A DNA stretch of 22,055 nucleotides, taken from the NCBI GenBank assembly GCA_038240015.1, contig JBBSEF010000050.1, positions 1 through 22,055 on the forward strand. The letters are read 5' to 3'. The stretch's first letter is position 1. The number at the start of each line of letters is the position of its first letter. Positions 6,718 to 14,344 of the stretch are shown piece after piece. The stretch is from CAHJXF01 sp038240015 (lineage in GTDB: Bacteria > Pseudomonadota > Gammaproteobacteria > Burkholderiales > Burkholderiaceae_D). The position numbers and the translations under genes were made by a program. Under the pieces are notes generated by a model. It did not search any database. It was given only the letters and a program-made list of their open reading frames with translations, and was not told where the DNA came from.

Positions 6718-8621
6718 GTTCACGCGTGCAGAAGGGTTCGGGCAAGACCGCAGCGGTGCGCTATCGCATCGAACCGATCGATCTCGAAGGCCACTATTTC
6801 GACGTCGTCTGCACAGTGCGCGATCCCGATCCTGCGGGACAACGTTTCGCGTTGCCCGCGTGGGTCCCCGGCAGCTACATGATTCGCGAGTTCGCACGCC
6901 ATATCGTGGCGATCGATGCTGGAAGTGGAGTCCGCGGCGATGTCCGCGGTACCCGCGCGATTGCGTTGACCAAACTCGACAAGCACACGTGGCAGGCCGA
7001 GCCGTGTGCGGGCTCGCTGGCAGTGCGCTACCGCGTGTACGCATGGGATCCATCGGTGCGCGCGGCGCATCTCGATGAAAGCCACGCGTTCTTCAACGGC
7101 TGCTGCGTCTTCCTTCGGGTTGCGGGACACGAGCACGAACCGCATGAGGTCGAGCTGGTGGCGCCGCGCGGGAAGGCGTCTGGCGAGTGGCGCGTTGCGA
7201 CCGCATTGCCTGAACTCGAAACGAAGCAGCGCGCGATCGGTCGCGCATCGGGACGCGGGTCAGGACGCGGAATCGGTCACGGATTCGGCTACTACGGCGC
7301 CGATGACTACGATGCACTGATCGATCATCCGGTCGAGATGGGGCTGTTCCGGCTGGAGCGCTTTACCGCGGCCGGCGTGCCTCACGAGATCGCCTTCACC
7401 GGCTACATTCCCAACCTCGACGCGGCGCGCATCACCGATGACCTCGCGACGCTGTGCGCTGCGCAGATCGCTTTTTTCGCGGCGAAGAAGGAGCCTGCGC
7501 CCTTCGATCGCTATGTCTTTCTGGTCTCTGTCGTCGGCGAGGGCTATGGCGGCCTCGAGCATCGCGCGTCGACCGCATTGCTCTGTTCGCGCGACGCGTT
7601 GCCGGTGGCCGGTCAGACCGAACGCAGCGCCGGTTATCGAAACTTTCTGGGACTGGCCAGCCACGAATATTTTCACGCCTGGAACGTCAAGCGCATCAAA
7701 CCGGCGGTGTTCGCGCCTTACGATCTGGAACGGGAGAATTACACATCCCTGCTGTGGATCTTCGAAGGCTTCACGAGCTACTACGACGACCTCTTTCTCG
7801 TGCGCACGGGCCTCGCGAGCGAGAAGGAATACTTCGAGACGATCGCCAAGACCATCGACGATGTGATGAGTGGAAGCGGTCGCAGGATCCAGAGCGTTGC
7901 CGAGAGTTCTTTCGACGCGTGGATCAAGTACTACCGACAGGACGAGAACTCGCCGAACGCGATCGTGAGCTATTACAAGAAAGGCTCGCTGATCGCGCTG
8001 TGTCTCGATCTCTTCATCCGCAGGAAGAGCCGCGGCAAGGCATCGCTCGACGACGTGAAGCGATTGATGTGGCGCCGCTATGGCCGCGATTTTTATTCGA
8101 GCAGCGATGCGGCCGGTGTCGGCGAAGACGAATTTCCTTCGCTGGTTTCAGACGCGACCGGCGTCGATGTGCGCAAGCAGATCGCGCGCTGGGCTTACGG
8201 CACAGAGGACCTGCCTGTCGTCGAAGAGCTCGCCGCCTCCGGGCTCGCGCTGCGCTTCGAGCCACGTGCGCAAGGTCCGTCGCTCGGTGCGCGCACGACC
8301 GCATCGGGCAACGAGTGCCGCATCACGCATGTGGACGAGGGCGGCGCGGCGCATCGCGCGGGACTCGCGGCGGGCGACGTGCTGGTCGCCATCGACCATG
8401 TACGCGCCCTACCCGGTCGCATCGATGCAACGCTATCGCGCTATCGCGCGGGCGATACCGTCGAGGTCGTGTTCTTTCGCGGCGACGTGCTGCACAAGCG
8501 CAGCCTGGTACTCGACGCAGCGCCGATGCGTGCCGTCGTCAGGCACGCGAAAAAGCCGTCGATGACCGTCGTGGCGATGCGCAAGGCCTGGCTCACCCGC
8601 GCGAGTGTCGCGACAAGCTAG
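6714..8621 (+). CDS. M61-family metallopeptidase with C-terminal PDZ domain
   Basis: The 635-residue product resembles the glycyl aminopeptidase family (M61). Zinc ligands are visible: HEYFH (317-321), followed by WNVKRIKP and the third ligand E351 in WIFEGFTSYYDDL. The N-terminal beta domain includes LPAWVPGSYMIREFARH, and a PDZ domain covers roughly 535-600 (THVDEGGAAHRAGLAAGDVLVAID). There is no signal peptide, so a cytoplasmic location is likely. The ATG at 6714 overlaps the MobA-like stop in the ATGA arrangement, which suggests translational coupling; the open frame further upstream is only the shadow of the preceding gene. An odd Gly/Arg-rich insert occupies residues 174-195. The gene converges on yacG, and both stop codons lie within one CTAG (8618-8621). 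Confidence 0.92.
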   Translation: MSSRVQKGSGKTAAVRYRIEPIDLEGHYFDVVCTVRDPDPAGQRFALPAWVPGSYMIREFARHIVAIDAGSGVRGDVRGTRAIALTKLDKHTWQAEPCAGSLAVRYRVYAWDPSVRAAHLDESHAFFNGCCVFLRVAGHEHEPHEVELVAPRGKASGEWRVATALPELETKQRAIGRASGRGSGRGIGHGFGYYGADDYDALIDHPVEMGLFRLERFTAAGVPHEIAFTGYIPNLDAARITDDLATLCAAQIAFFAAKKEPAPFDRYVFLVSVVGEGYGGLEHRASTALLCSRDALPVAGQTERSAGYRNFLGLASHEYFHAWNVKRIKPAVFAPYDLERENYTSLLWIFEGFTSYYDDLFLVRTGLASEKEYFETIAKTIDDVMSGSGRRIQSVAESSFDAWIKYYRQDENSPNAIVSYYKKGSLIALCLDLFIRRKSRGKASLDDVKRLMWRRYGRDFYSSSDAAGVGEDEFPSLVSDATGVDVRKQIARWAYGTEDLPVVEELAASGLALRFEPRAQGPSLGARTTASGNECRITHVDEGGAAHRAGLAAGDVLVAIDHVRALPGRIDATLSRYRAGDTVEVVFFRGDVLHKRSLVLDAAPMRAVVRHAKKPSMTVVAMRKAWLTRASVATS

Positions 8622-8797
8622 TCGCCCAACTCGTCGTTGTCTTCGCCGGTGCGCTGCGCATCGGGAATTGCATAGCGCTCGCTCGCCCACGCACCGAGGT
8701 CGACGTTCTTGCAACGCTCGGAACAAAACGGGCGGAACGGATGGTCCGCATTCCACGCGACGGACTTGTCGCAGATGGGGCACTTGACGATCGCCAC
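8618..8797 (-). CDS. yacG: DNA gyrase inhibitor YacG (zinc-ribbon protein)
   Basis: The 59-residue protein has four zinc ligands, C6-x2-C9-x15-C25-x3-C29 (KCPICDK and FCSERCK), followed by the typical LGAWASERYAIP and an acidic tail. E. coli YacG binds GyrB and inhibits gyrase; the same activity is inferred here. No ATG precedes the zinc motif in frame, and a GTG at 8797 gives the expected beginning MAIVKCP. Its ribosome-binding site is poor, and the start lies only 11 bp past the zapD stop, so translation probably depends on coupling. It is last in the leftward pil cluster. Confidence 0.9.
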   Translation of the reverse strand: MAIVKCPICDKSVAWNADHPFRPFCSERCKNVDLGAWASERYAIPDAQRTGEDNDELGD

Positions 8798-8808
8798 GCG
8801 AGCCGACG

Positions 8809-9564
8809 CTAGAGGTTGCAAAGAACCAGTTCGAACGGCACGTCGCTGTCGATCGGACGAGGCCGCATGTCGCCGTCCTGCGCGGTAAAGCGAACCCAGA
8901 TCATGTACTTGTTGGCGCTGGTCTCTGGAATCGCGCCGAGCGTTTCGTCGAGCCTCACCTGCAGCATCTGGTAGGTCTTGCCGCCCAGCACCTGCTGAAA
9001 ACCACCCTGAGCCGCGACCATCTGAGTCGCGTGGCCCGACTCGCGCAGCAATCGCAACACGATTTCGAAACATCGGCGCAGAGGCATCAACGGCGCGACC
9101 CACGTGGTCAGATATTCGAGGCGCTGCTGCGCGGGACGCGAGAGCCATGCGTGATACGACGGCAGATCGAACTCGCAGGTCCCGCCCGGGATGATGCTGC
9201 GACTTCGAATGCTGGTCAGCCAATCGTTGTCGCGCAGATGCTGCCCAACCTTGCCGGGTGTTTCGTAGACCGCGTGCGTCGCGCGTTCGATGTCCGAGAG
9301 CACCGCTTCGAGCTTGGCCTGCTCGACTGCCGCGTTGCCGCGCAGCCCGGTCAACGACTGTCGCTGCCGCTCGAGTTCCTGCAGCAGATCGGATTTCAGA
9401 TCGGCGCGACCGGCCACATCGAGAATTTCGAACAGCGTCGTCAGCGCGACGTGATGCGAAGTCGGATGTGATTGCCCGAGAAAAATTTCGAGCCGGTCGA
9501 ACAAGTCTTCCAGGCGCAGCAGCGTGCGTATGCGCTCGTTGAATGGATATTCGTACTGGATCAA
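8809..9564 (-). CDS. zapD: Cell division protein ZapD
   Basis: ZapD is a cytoplasmic protein that cross-links FtsZ filaments at the division ring. The product begins MIQYEYPFNERIRTLLRLEDLF, close to the beginning I recall for Burkholderia ZapD, and is 251 residues long, the usual size. Other recognisable segments are FEILDVAGRADLKSDLLQEL, a central LTGLRG, and a C-terminal KYMIWVRFTAQDGD. The start is a TTG at 9564; the frame stays open upstream to 9633, but those residues do not fit the family. It lies between coaE and yacG, the standard arrangement. The spacer towards coaE is 154 bp and contains a strong hairpin. Confidence 0.9.
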   Translation of the reverse strand: MIQYEYPFNERIRTLLRLEDLFDRLEIFLGQSHPTSHHVALTTLFEILDVAGRADLKSDLLQELERQRQSLTGLRGNAAVEQAKLEAVLSDIERATHAVYETPGKVGQHLRDNDWLTSIRSRSIIPGGTCEFDLPSYHAWLSRPAQQRLEYLTTWVAPLMPLRRCFEIVLRLLRESGHATQMVAAQGGFQQVLGGKTYQMLQVRLDETLGAIPETSANKYMIWVRFTAQDGDMRPRPIDSDVPFELVLCNL

Positions 9565-9718
9565 TGGACGCCTGCAAGGACGGTGAGCGCGTACCGATCG
9601 AAATAAAAAGTGTCCGCGACGCGCGCCACGCACGCAGTCGCCGCGCGATTCTGAAGCATGAGGCGGCGAATGACAAACGCCGGCCGCGTGGATCGACTGA
9701 TGTTCCGCGCGACCGGCG
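9565..9718 (-). other. coaE-zapD spacer
   Basis: This is the longest gap within the leftward pil cluster. Apart from the hairpin next to the coaE stop it holds an A+T-rich patch (minus-strand ACTTTTTATTT, about 9600-9612) that could belong to a separate zapD promoter, though no good -35/-10 pair is visible. No coding frame in it looks real. Confidence 0.4.
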
Positions 9719-9719
9719 T
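9677..9719 (-). terminator. 15-bp hairpin at the coaE stop codon
   Basis: The minus-strand transcript pairs ACGCCGGUCGCGCGG (9719-9705) with CCACGCGGCCGGCGU (9691-9677) around a 13-nt loop: 13 Watson-Crick pairs, one G-U and one mismatch. It begins inside the coaE stop codon. No proper U-tract follows (UUGUC), so a classical intrinsic terminator is doubtful. It may instead stabilise the upstream mRNA end, mark a processing site, or attenuate zapD-yacG. Confidence 0.5.
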
Positions 9720-10339
9720 CATCCGAATCGCGCCGCCGCTTCGAGATATCTACGATGCAAACGTTCGATCGGTTGGTCGAGCGCTTCTGCCTCCTTGCTG
9801 TTGTCGATCACGTCATCGGCCAGCGCGTTGCGTTGCGCGGCCGACATCTGCGTTGCGATGATCGCTTTCACTTCGTCTTCGCTCATGCCGCTGCGAAGCA
9901 TGACGCGCTCGATCTGCACGCGCTCGTCGCACGCGACGACCAGGGTTCGCTGCACGGTCTGGAATGTCGTTCCTTCCGCGTTGCGCGACTCGAAGAGCAG
10001 GGGCACGACCAGCATCACGTAAGGCGACTTTGCATTCGAGCGAGCGGCGTCGCAGTCGGAACGAATCATCGGATGAAGGATCGCCTCGAGCCGCATGCGT
10101 TCATTCTTATCGGCGAATGCGTGCGCGCGCATGCGCGTGCGATCGAGAGATCCATCCGGCGCGATGAACGATGCGCCGAAAGCCGCGCGAATCGCGTCGA
10201 TGGCAGATCCTCCCGATGCCGTCAGCCGATGCGCAGCGACATCGGCATCGACGATCGCGATGCCCTTGTCCGCGAAGCGCTCGGCCACGGTCGACTTGCC
10301 GCTGCCGATGCCGCCGGTCAGGCCGACTGTATAGCGCAT
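9719..10339 (-). CDS. coaE: Dephospho-CoA kinase
   Basis: CoaE phosphorylates the 3'-hydroxyl of the ribose in dephospho-CoA, the last step of coenzyme A synthesis. The 206-residue protein starts MRYTVGLTGGIGSGKST with the P-loop at residues 9-16. It has VDADVAAHRLT, the ILHPMIRS segment, and the lid-associated VMLRSGMSEDEVKAIIATQM, followed by ADDVIDNSKEAEAL. Length and motifs are normal for the family. The ATG at 10339 lies 48 bp downstream of pilD in the same direction. Placement between pilD and zapD is the common beta- and gammaproteobacterial order and does not imply a pilus function. Confidence 0.95.
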   Translation of the reverse strand: MRYTVGLTGGIGSGKSTVAERFADKGIAIVDADVAAHRLTASGGSAIDAIRAAFGASFIAPDGSLDRTRMRAHAFADKNERMRLEAILHPMIRSDCDAARSNAKSPYVMLVVPLLFESRNAEGTTFQTVQRTLVVACDERVQIERVMLRSGMSEDEVKAIIATQMSAAQRNALADDVIDNSKEAEALDQPIERLHRRYLEAAARFG

Positions 10340-10387
10340 GGGGCGTTCCGGTCTGAATTGATCATGCGAGCCGATCAGGCGAATCGA

Positions 10388-11341
10388 TTACGCAAGGGTC
10401 GGCAGTATCCACTCGATCACGCGTCGACCCGCAAACAGCATCAGCACGCCGGCAGGTGCGAGATAAACGCCGAATGGCAGCCGCGAGGCCATGGTCTTCC
10501 TGCCGCTCGCGATCAGCGCGATACCGACGACAGCGCCTACGACCGCGGACATGAGAATGATCGGAAGGATCGCCTGCCATCCGAACCACGCGCCCAATGC
10601 GGCGAGCAACTTGAAGTCGCCATAGCCGAAGCCCTCCTTGCCGGTCGCGAGCTTGAAAAGCCAATAGACCGACCAGAGGCTGAGATAGCCGGCAACCGCG
10701 CCGTACACCGCGTCCACCAGCGGCACGAATCCGCCGGCCGCCGCGAACATCAAGCCCGCCCACAAGAGCGGCAAGGTGATCGAGTCGGGCAGCAGCATCG
10801 CGTCGGCGTCGATGAAGGCCAATGCGATCAATCCGGCGACCAGCACCATCGACGCGAGCGTCGTGAGCGAAAAGCCGAAGCGCCAGGCCAACGCCGCGAA
10901 CAAGACGCCGGTCAGCAATTCGATGGCCGGATAGCGTAGCGAGATCGAGGCGGAGCATGCCCTGCAACGACCGCGCAGGACCAGATAGCTGACGAGGGGA
11001 ATGTTCTCGAGCGCACCGATGCGATGGCCGCAAGCGCCGCAGCGCGAAGCGGGCCGCATCAGATTCTCGTCGGGAAGCGCGGCAGCCAGACTCGCGAAGG
11101 CGGGCTGCACGCCGCGCAGCTGGGACTTCAACGCGGCTCGCCGACCAGCGTCCTTCTTCGCAACGAAGCGATCGACGTACTCTTCGAGGTCATCGAACCA
11201 CTCGAGCACGCCGGTGACGTTGCCGCGCTCGAGCATGCGCGGCACGCGATGGATCACTACGTTCAGAAAGCTGCCGATCAACAGACCGAATACACCAACC
11301 AGGGCCGCAAGAATGACCGGGCTGTCCAACGCGTCGATCAC
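10388..11341 (-). CDS. pilD: Type IV prepilin peptidase / N-methyltransferase PilD
   Basis: PilD is an inner-membrane aspartyl protease that cleaves type IV prepilins and N-methylates the new first residue. The 317-residue protein has GSFLNVVIHRVPRMLERG (about 23-40), zinc-type cysteines C101/C104 and C126/C129, the catalytic aspartate regions IDAD...LLPD (177-186) and GYGD (239-242), and several hydrophobic helices through to the C terminus. The cytoplasmic loop between residues 40 and 95 is somewhat longer and more charged than in Pseudomonas PilD. The start is a GTG at 11341 sharing GTGA with the pilC stop, so pilC and pilD are probably translationally coupled. Type II secretion pseudopilins may also be substrates. 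Confidence 0.94.
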   Translation of the reverse strand: MIDALDSPVILAALVGVFGLLIGSFLNVVIHRVPRMLERGNVTGVLEWFDDLEEYVDRFVAKKDAGRRAALKSQLRGVQPAFASLAAALPDENLMRPASRCGACGHRIGALENIPLVSYLVLRGRCRACSASISLRYPAIELLTGVLFAALAWRFGFSLTTLASMVLVAGLIALAFIDADAMLLPDSITLPLLWAGLMFAAAGGFVPLVDAVYGAVAGYLSLWSVYWLFKLATGKEGFGYGDFKLLAALGAWFGWQAILPIILMSAVVGAVVGIALIASGRKTMASRLPFGVYLAPAGVLMLFAGRRVIEWILPTLA

Positions 11342-12567
11342 ACCACCTGGCCGAGTTTGAAGATCGGCAAATACATGGCGATCACCATGCCGCCGACGAG
11401 AACGCCGAGGACCACGATGATGAGCGGTTCGATCAGGCTGGCCAGCGCATCGACCGCGTCATCGACCTCGGCCTCGAAGAAATCCGCGACCTTGGACAAC
11501 ATGCTGTCGAGCGAGCCGGACTCTTCGCCGATCGACACCATCTGGATCACCATGTTCGGAAACACGTTGGTGTTCTGCATCGCGTTGGTCAGCGAGACAC
11601 CGGTCGATACGTCGGCCTGAACTTTCTTGGTGGCTTCGGCGTACACCCAGTTGCCGGACGCGCCTCCGACCGAGTCGAGCGCCTCGACCAGCGGCACACC
11701 GGCCGCGAACATGGTCGCGAGGGTGCGCGTCCAGCGCGCGATCGCCGACTTGCGCACCAGCGAGCCGAAGATCGGCGCCTGCAACAGCAGCCTGTCCATC
11801 ACCGCCTGAATTCTGGGACTTCGCCGCCATGCCTGGAAGAAGAAGTACAGGCCGCCGAAGAGAATGCCGAAGATCAGGTACCACCACTGGACGAAGAAGT
11901 CCGAGATCGCCATCACCACCAGCGTGGGTCCCGGCAGATCCGCGCCGAAACTCGAGAACACGCTCTTGAACGCAGGGATGACGAAGATCATGATGACCGC
12001 CGTCACGATGAAGCCCACGCCGACCACCGCTGCCGGATAGAACAGTGCGGCTTTGATCTTGCCCTTGATCGCGAGAATTTTTTCCTTGTAGGTCGCCAGA
12101 CGATCGAGCAGCGAATCGAGGATACCGGCCTGCTCGCCCGCCGAGACCAGGTTGCAGAACAGCGGATCGAAATACAGCGGGTATTTGCGAAACGCCTGAT
12201 TCAGGCTCGAGCCGGTCTCGATGTCGGAGCGCACATCGTTCAACAACTTCGAAACCGACGCGTTGGAGTGCCCTCGACCGACGATGTCGAACGCCTGCAG
12301 CAGCGGAACGCCGGCCTTCATCATCGTCGCGAGCTGGCGCGTGAACAGCGTCACGTCCTTGTCCCTGATCTTCTTGCCGCGTCGAAAGGTCTGCTTCTTG
12401 ATCTTGGTGACGAGGATGCCTTGCTTGCGCAACGACGCATTGACGAGCGCGTCGCCGGCCGCGCGCATTTCGCCGCGCACGTTCTTGCCGTTGCGATCCT
12501 TGCCTTCCCACGCAAAGATAACCTCCCTGCTCGCGACCGGTCTTCTGGCCAGATTGGCTGTCGCCAT
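11338..12567 (-). CDS. pilC: Type IV pilus inner-membrane platform protein PilC
   Basis: PilC (GspF family) is the polytopic inner-membrane platform on which the PilB ATPase acts to add pilin subunits. The 409-residue product has an N-terminal FAWEGKDRNGKNVRGE region and two repeated cytoplasmic domains, LFTRQLATMMKAGVPLLQAF and RWTRTLATMFAAGVPLVEAL. Each is followed by a GEQ/GEES-type segment and hydrophobic stretches, ending in IEPLIIVVLGVLVGGMVIAM. The start chosen is the ATG at 12567, with AAGGAG seven bases upstream; the TTG six bases earlier is too close to that site. It overlaps pilD by four bases and follows pilB after 55 bp. Confidence 0.95.
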   Translation of the reverse strand: MATANLARRPVASREVIFAWEGKDRNGKNVRGEMRAAGDALVNASLRKQGILVTKIKKQTFRRGKKIRDKDVTLFTRQLATMMKAGVPLLQAFDIVGRGHSNASVSKLLNDVRSDIETGSSLNQAFRKYPLYFDPLFCNLVSAGEQAGILDSLLDRLATYKEKILAIKGKIKAALFYPAAVVGVGFIVTAVIMIFVIPAFKSVFSSFGADLPGPTLVVMAISDFFVQWWYLIFGILFGGLYFFFQAWRRSPRIQAVMDRLLLQAPIFGSLVRKSAIARWTRTLATMFAAGVPLVEALDSVGGASGNWVYAEATKKVQADVSTGVSLTNAMQNTNVFPNMVIQMVSIGEESGSLDSMLSKVADFFEAEVDDAVDALASLIEPLIIVVLGVLVGGMVIAMYLPIFKLGQVV

Positions 12568-12595
12568 CCTCAATCTCCTTGTCGATCGCCAATCA

Positions 12596-12637
12596 TTGGT
12601 TCGCGCATCGCTCGTTCGCGCATCACTCGTTCGTCAC
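12596..12637. repeat. 15-bp tandem repeat across the pilB stop codon
   Basis: Two nearly identical 15-bp units (12596-12610 and 12611-12625) plus a partial third (12626-12637) run across the pilB stop, built on plus-strand CTCGTTCGCGCATCA. The last pilB codons and the start of the pilB-pilC spacer are therefore copies of each other. This suggests a local duplication by strand slippage. Confidence 0.7.
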
Positions 12638-14344
12638 GGCGATGACCTCTTCGAGCGACGTGTGTCCGTTCCTGACCTTGATCAGCCCCGATTGCCGAAG
12701 ATCGCGAACACCGTCGCGTCGCGCCTGTTCGGCGATCTCCATCGCATTACCGCCCGCGAGGATCAGTCTTTGTATCTCGTCACTGATCGGCATAACTTGA
12801 TAGATGCCGACGCGCCCCTTGTATCCGCTGCCCTTGCATTTCTCGCATCCCATCGCGCGAAACGGACGCCACGAACCGTCGAGTTCGTCTTCGGTGTATC
12901 CCGCTTCGAGCAGCGTGTGATCGGGAATCGTGAGCGGCTCCTTGCACGTGCAGAGCTTGCGCGCCAGACGCTGGGCGGTGATGAGAATCACCGACGATGC
13001 GATATTGAATGTCGGCACGCCCATGTTCATCAGGCGCGTCAGCGTGGTGGGCGCGTCGTTGGTGTGCAGGGTCGAGAACACCATGTGCCCGGTCTGCGCG
13101 GCCTTGATCGAGATATCGGCGGTTTCGAGATCGCGAATCTCGCCGACCATGATGATGTCGGGGTCCTGGCGCAGGAAGGCTCTCAACGCCGCCGAGAACG
13201 TGAGACCCGCCTTGTCGTTCATGTTGACCTGGTTGACGCCGGCCAGCTGGATTTCCGCGGGGTCTTCGGCAGTCGAGATGTTGATGCCCGGCTGGTTGAG
13301 AATGTTCAGGCAAGTGTAGAGCGACACGGTCTTGCCCGATCCGGTCGGCCCGGTCACGAGCACCATCCCGTAAGGCCGCTGGATTGCGGCCATCAGGGTT
13401 TCCTTTTGATCGGGCTCATAGCCTAGCGCATCGATGCCGAGCTTGGCTTGCGCGGGATCGAGAATCCGCATCACGATCTTTTCGCCATAGAGCGTCGGCA
13501 AGGTCGATACGCGGAAATCGATCGCCCGTGTCTTGGACAAGACCAGCTTCATGCGGCCGTCCTGCGGCACGCGCTTCTCGGAGATGTCGAGTCTCGAGAT
13601 GACCTTGATGCGGGACGCGAGCTTGTCCTTGATCGCAAGCGGCGGCTGGGTGATTTCTCGCAGGATGCCGTCCTGACGAAAGCGGATGCGATAGAAACGC
13701 TCGTAAGGCTCGAAGTGAATGTCCGACGCGCCGTCGTTGATTGCGTCCATCAATATTTTCTGAAGGAAGCGAACCACCGGCGCATCGTCGACTTCCGAAG
13801 AAACCTCGGCGGGCGCGGCTTCCGCATCCTCGAAGTCTAGATGCAGGTCGTCGCTCACGTATTCGTTGAGCGCGGTCTCGGCGCTCTGTCCGAGGAGCTC
13901 GAGCATCTGCATCAACTTGTCGTGCTCGACGACCACGGCTTCGATCGTCAACTGCGTCTGGAACTTGACCTGATCGAGCGCCTGGTAGTTGGCCGCGTCC
14001 GACATCGCGACCGTAAGCTTGTTGCCGCGACGATGCAGGCCGACGATTTTCAGGCTCTGCACCAGCTTCTTGTCGATCAGGTCCGACTGCATTTGCGCCG
14101 ACTCGTACGCGTTCAGATCGAGCAGCGGAAGCGCGAACGCATGGGAGAGATTGTTCGCCAGCTCGATCGACGTCATCGCGCGACTGTTGATCAACTGATC
14201 GATGAATGAAACCTGCGCGGCGGCTGCCGCTTTCGCGATGCTCTCGGCGTGAGGCATGCTGATTTTTCCGGCTTGTACCAATGCGCGCCCGAGACCGGAA
14301 ATGGCTGCTGCGGCAGACGACGTTGCGGAACTCAGAGCGGCCAT
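12623..14344 (-). CDS. pilB: Type IV pilus assembly ATPase PilB
   Basis: PilB is the hexameric cytoplasmic motor that powers pilus extension. The 573-residue protein has an N-terminal MshEN-like region (about 15-160), then ASDIHFEPYE, the Walker A GPTGSGKT (332-339), an Asp box (STAEDPAEI), Walker B DIIMVGE (396-402), a His box (GHMVFSTLHTNDA) and the tetracysteine zinc site C465-x-C467 ... C500-x2-C503. Length and order are normal for PilB/GspE. The ATG at 14344 has no visible Shine-Dalgarno sequence and sits within a short overlapping frame in another phase (14332-14376). The upstream 346 bp are non-coding and highly structured, so expression may be controlled there. It heads the leftward pilB-pilC-pilD-coaE-zapD-yacG series. 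Confidence 0.96.
   Translation of the reverse strand: MAALSSATSSAAAAISGLGRALVQAGKISMPHAESIAKAAAAAQVSFIDQLINSRAMTSIELANNLSHAFALPLLDLNAYESAQMQSDLIDKKLVQSLKIVGLHRRGNKLTVAMSDAANYQALDQVKFQTQLTIEAVVVEHDKLMQMLELLGQSAETALNEYVSDDLHLDFEDAEAAPAEVSSEVDDAPVVRFLQKILMDAINDGASDIHFEPYERFYRIRFRQDGILREITQPPLAIKDKLASRIKVISRLDISEKRVPQDGRMKLVLSKTRAIDFRVSTLPTLYGEKIVMRILDPAQAKLGIDALGYEPDQKETLMAAIQRPYGMVLVTGPTGSGKTVSLYTCLNILNQPGINISTAEDPAEIQLAGVNQVNMNDKAGLTFSAALRAFLRQDPDIIMVGEIRDLETADISIKAAQTGHMVFSTLHTNDAPTTLTRLMNMGVPTFNIASSVILITAQRLARKLCTCKEPLTIPDHTLLEAGYTEDELDGSWRPFRAMGCEKCKGSGYKGRVGIYQVMPISDEIQRLILAGGNAMEIAEQARRDGVRDLRQSGLIKVRNGHTSLEEVIAVTNE

Noticed and set aside
9755..10939. Plus-strand open frame opposite coaE and pilD
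   Set aside because: It spans two convincing genes and the gap between them, with low-complexity His/Arg/Gln-rich content typical of antisense frames.
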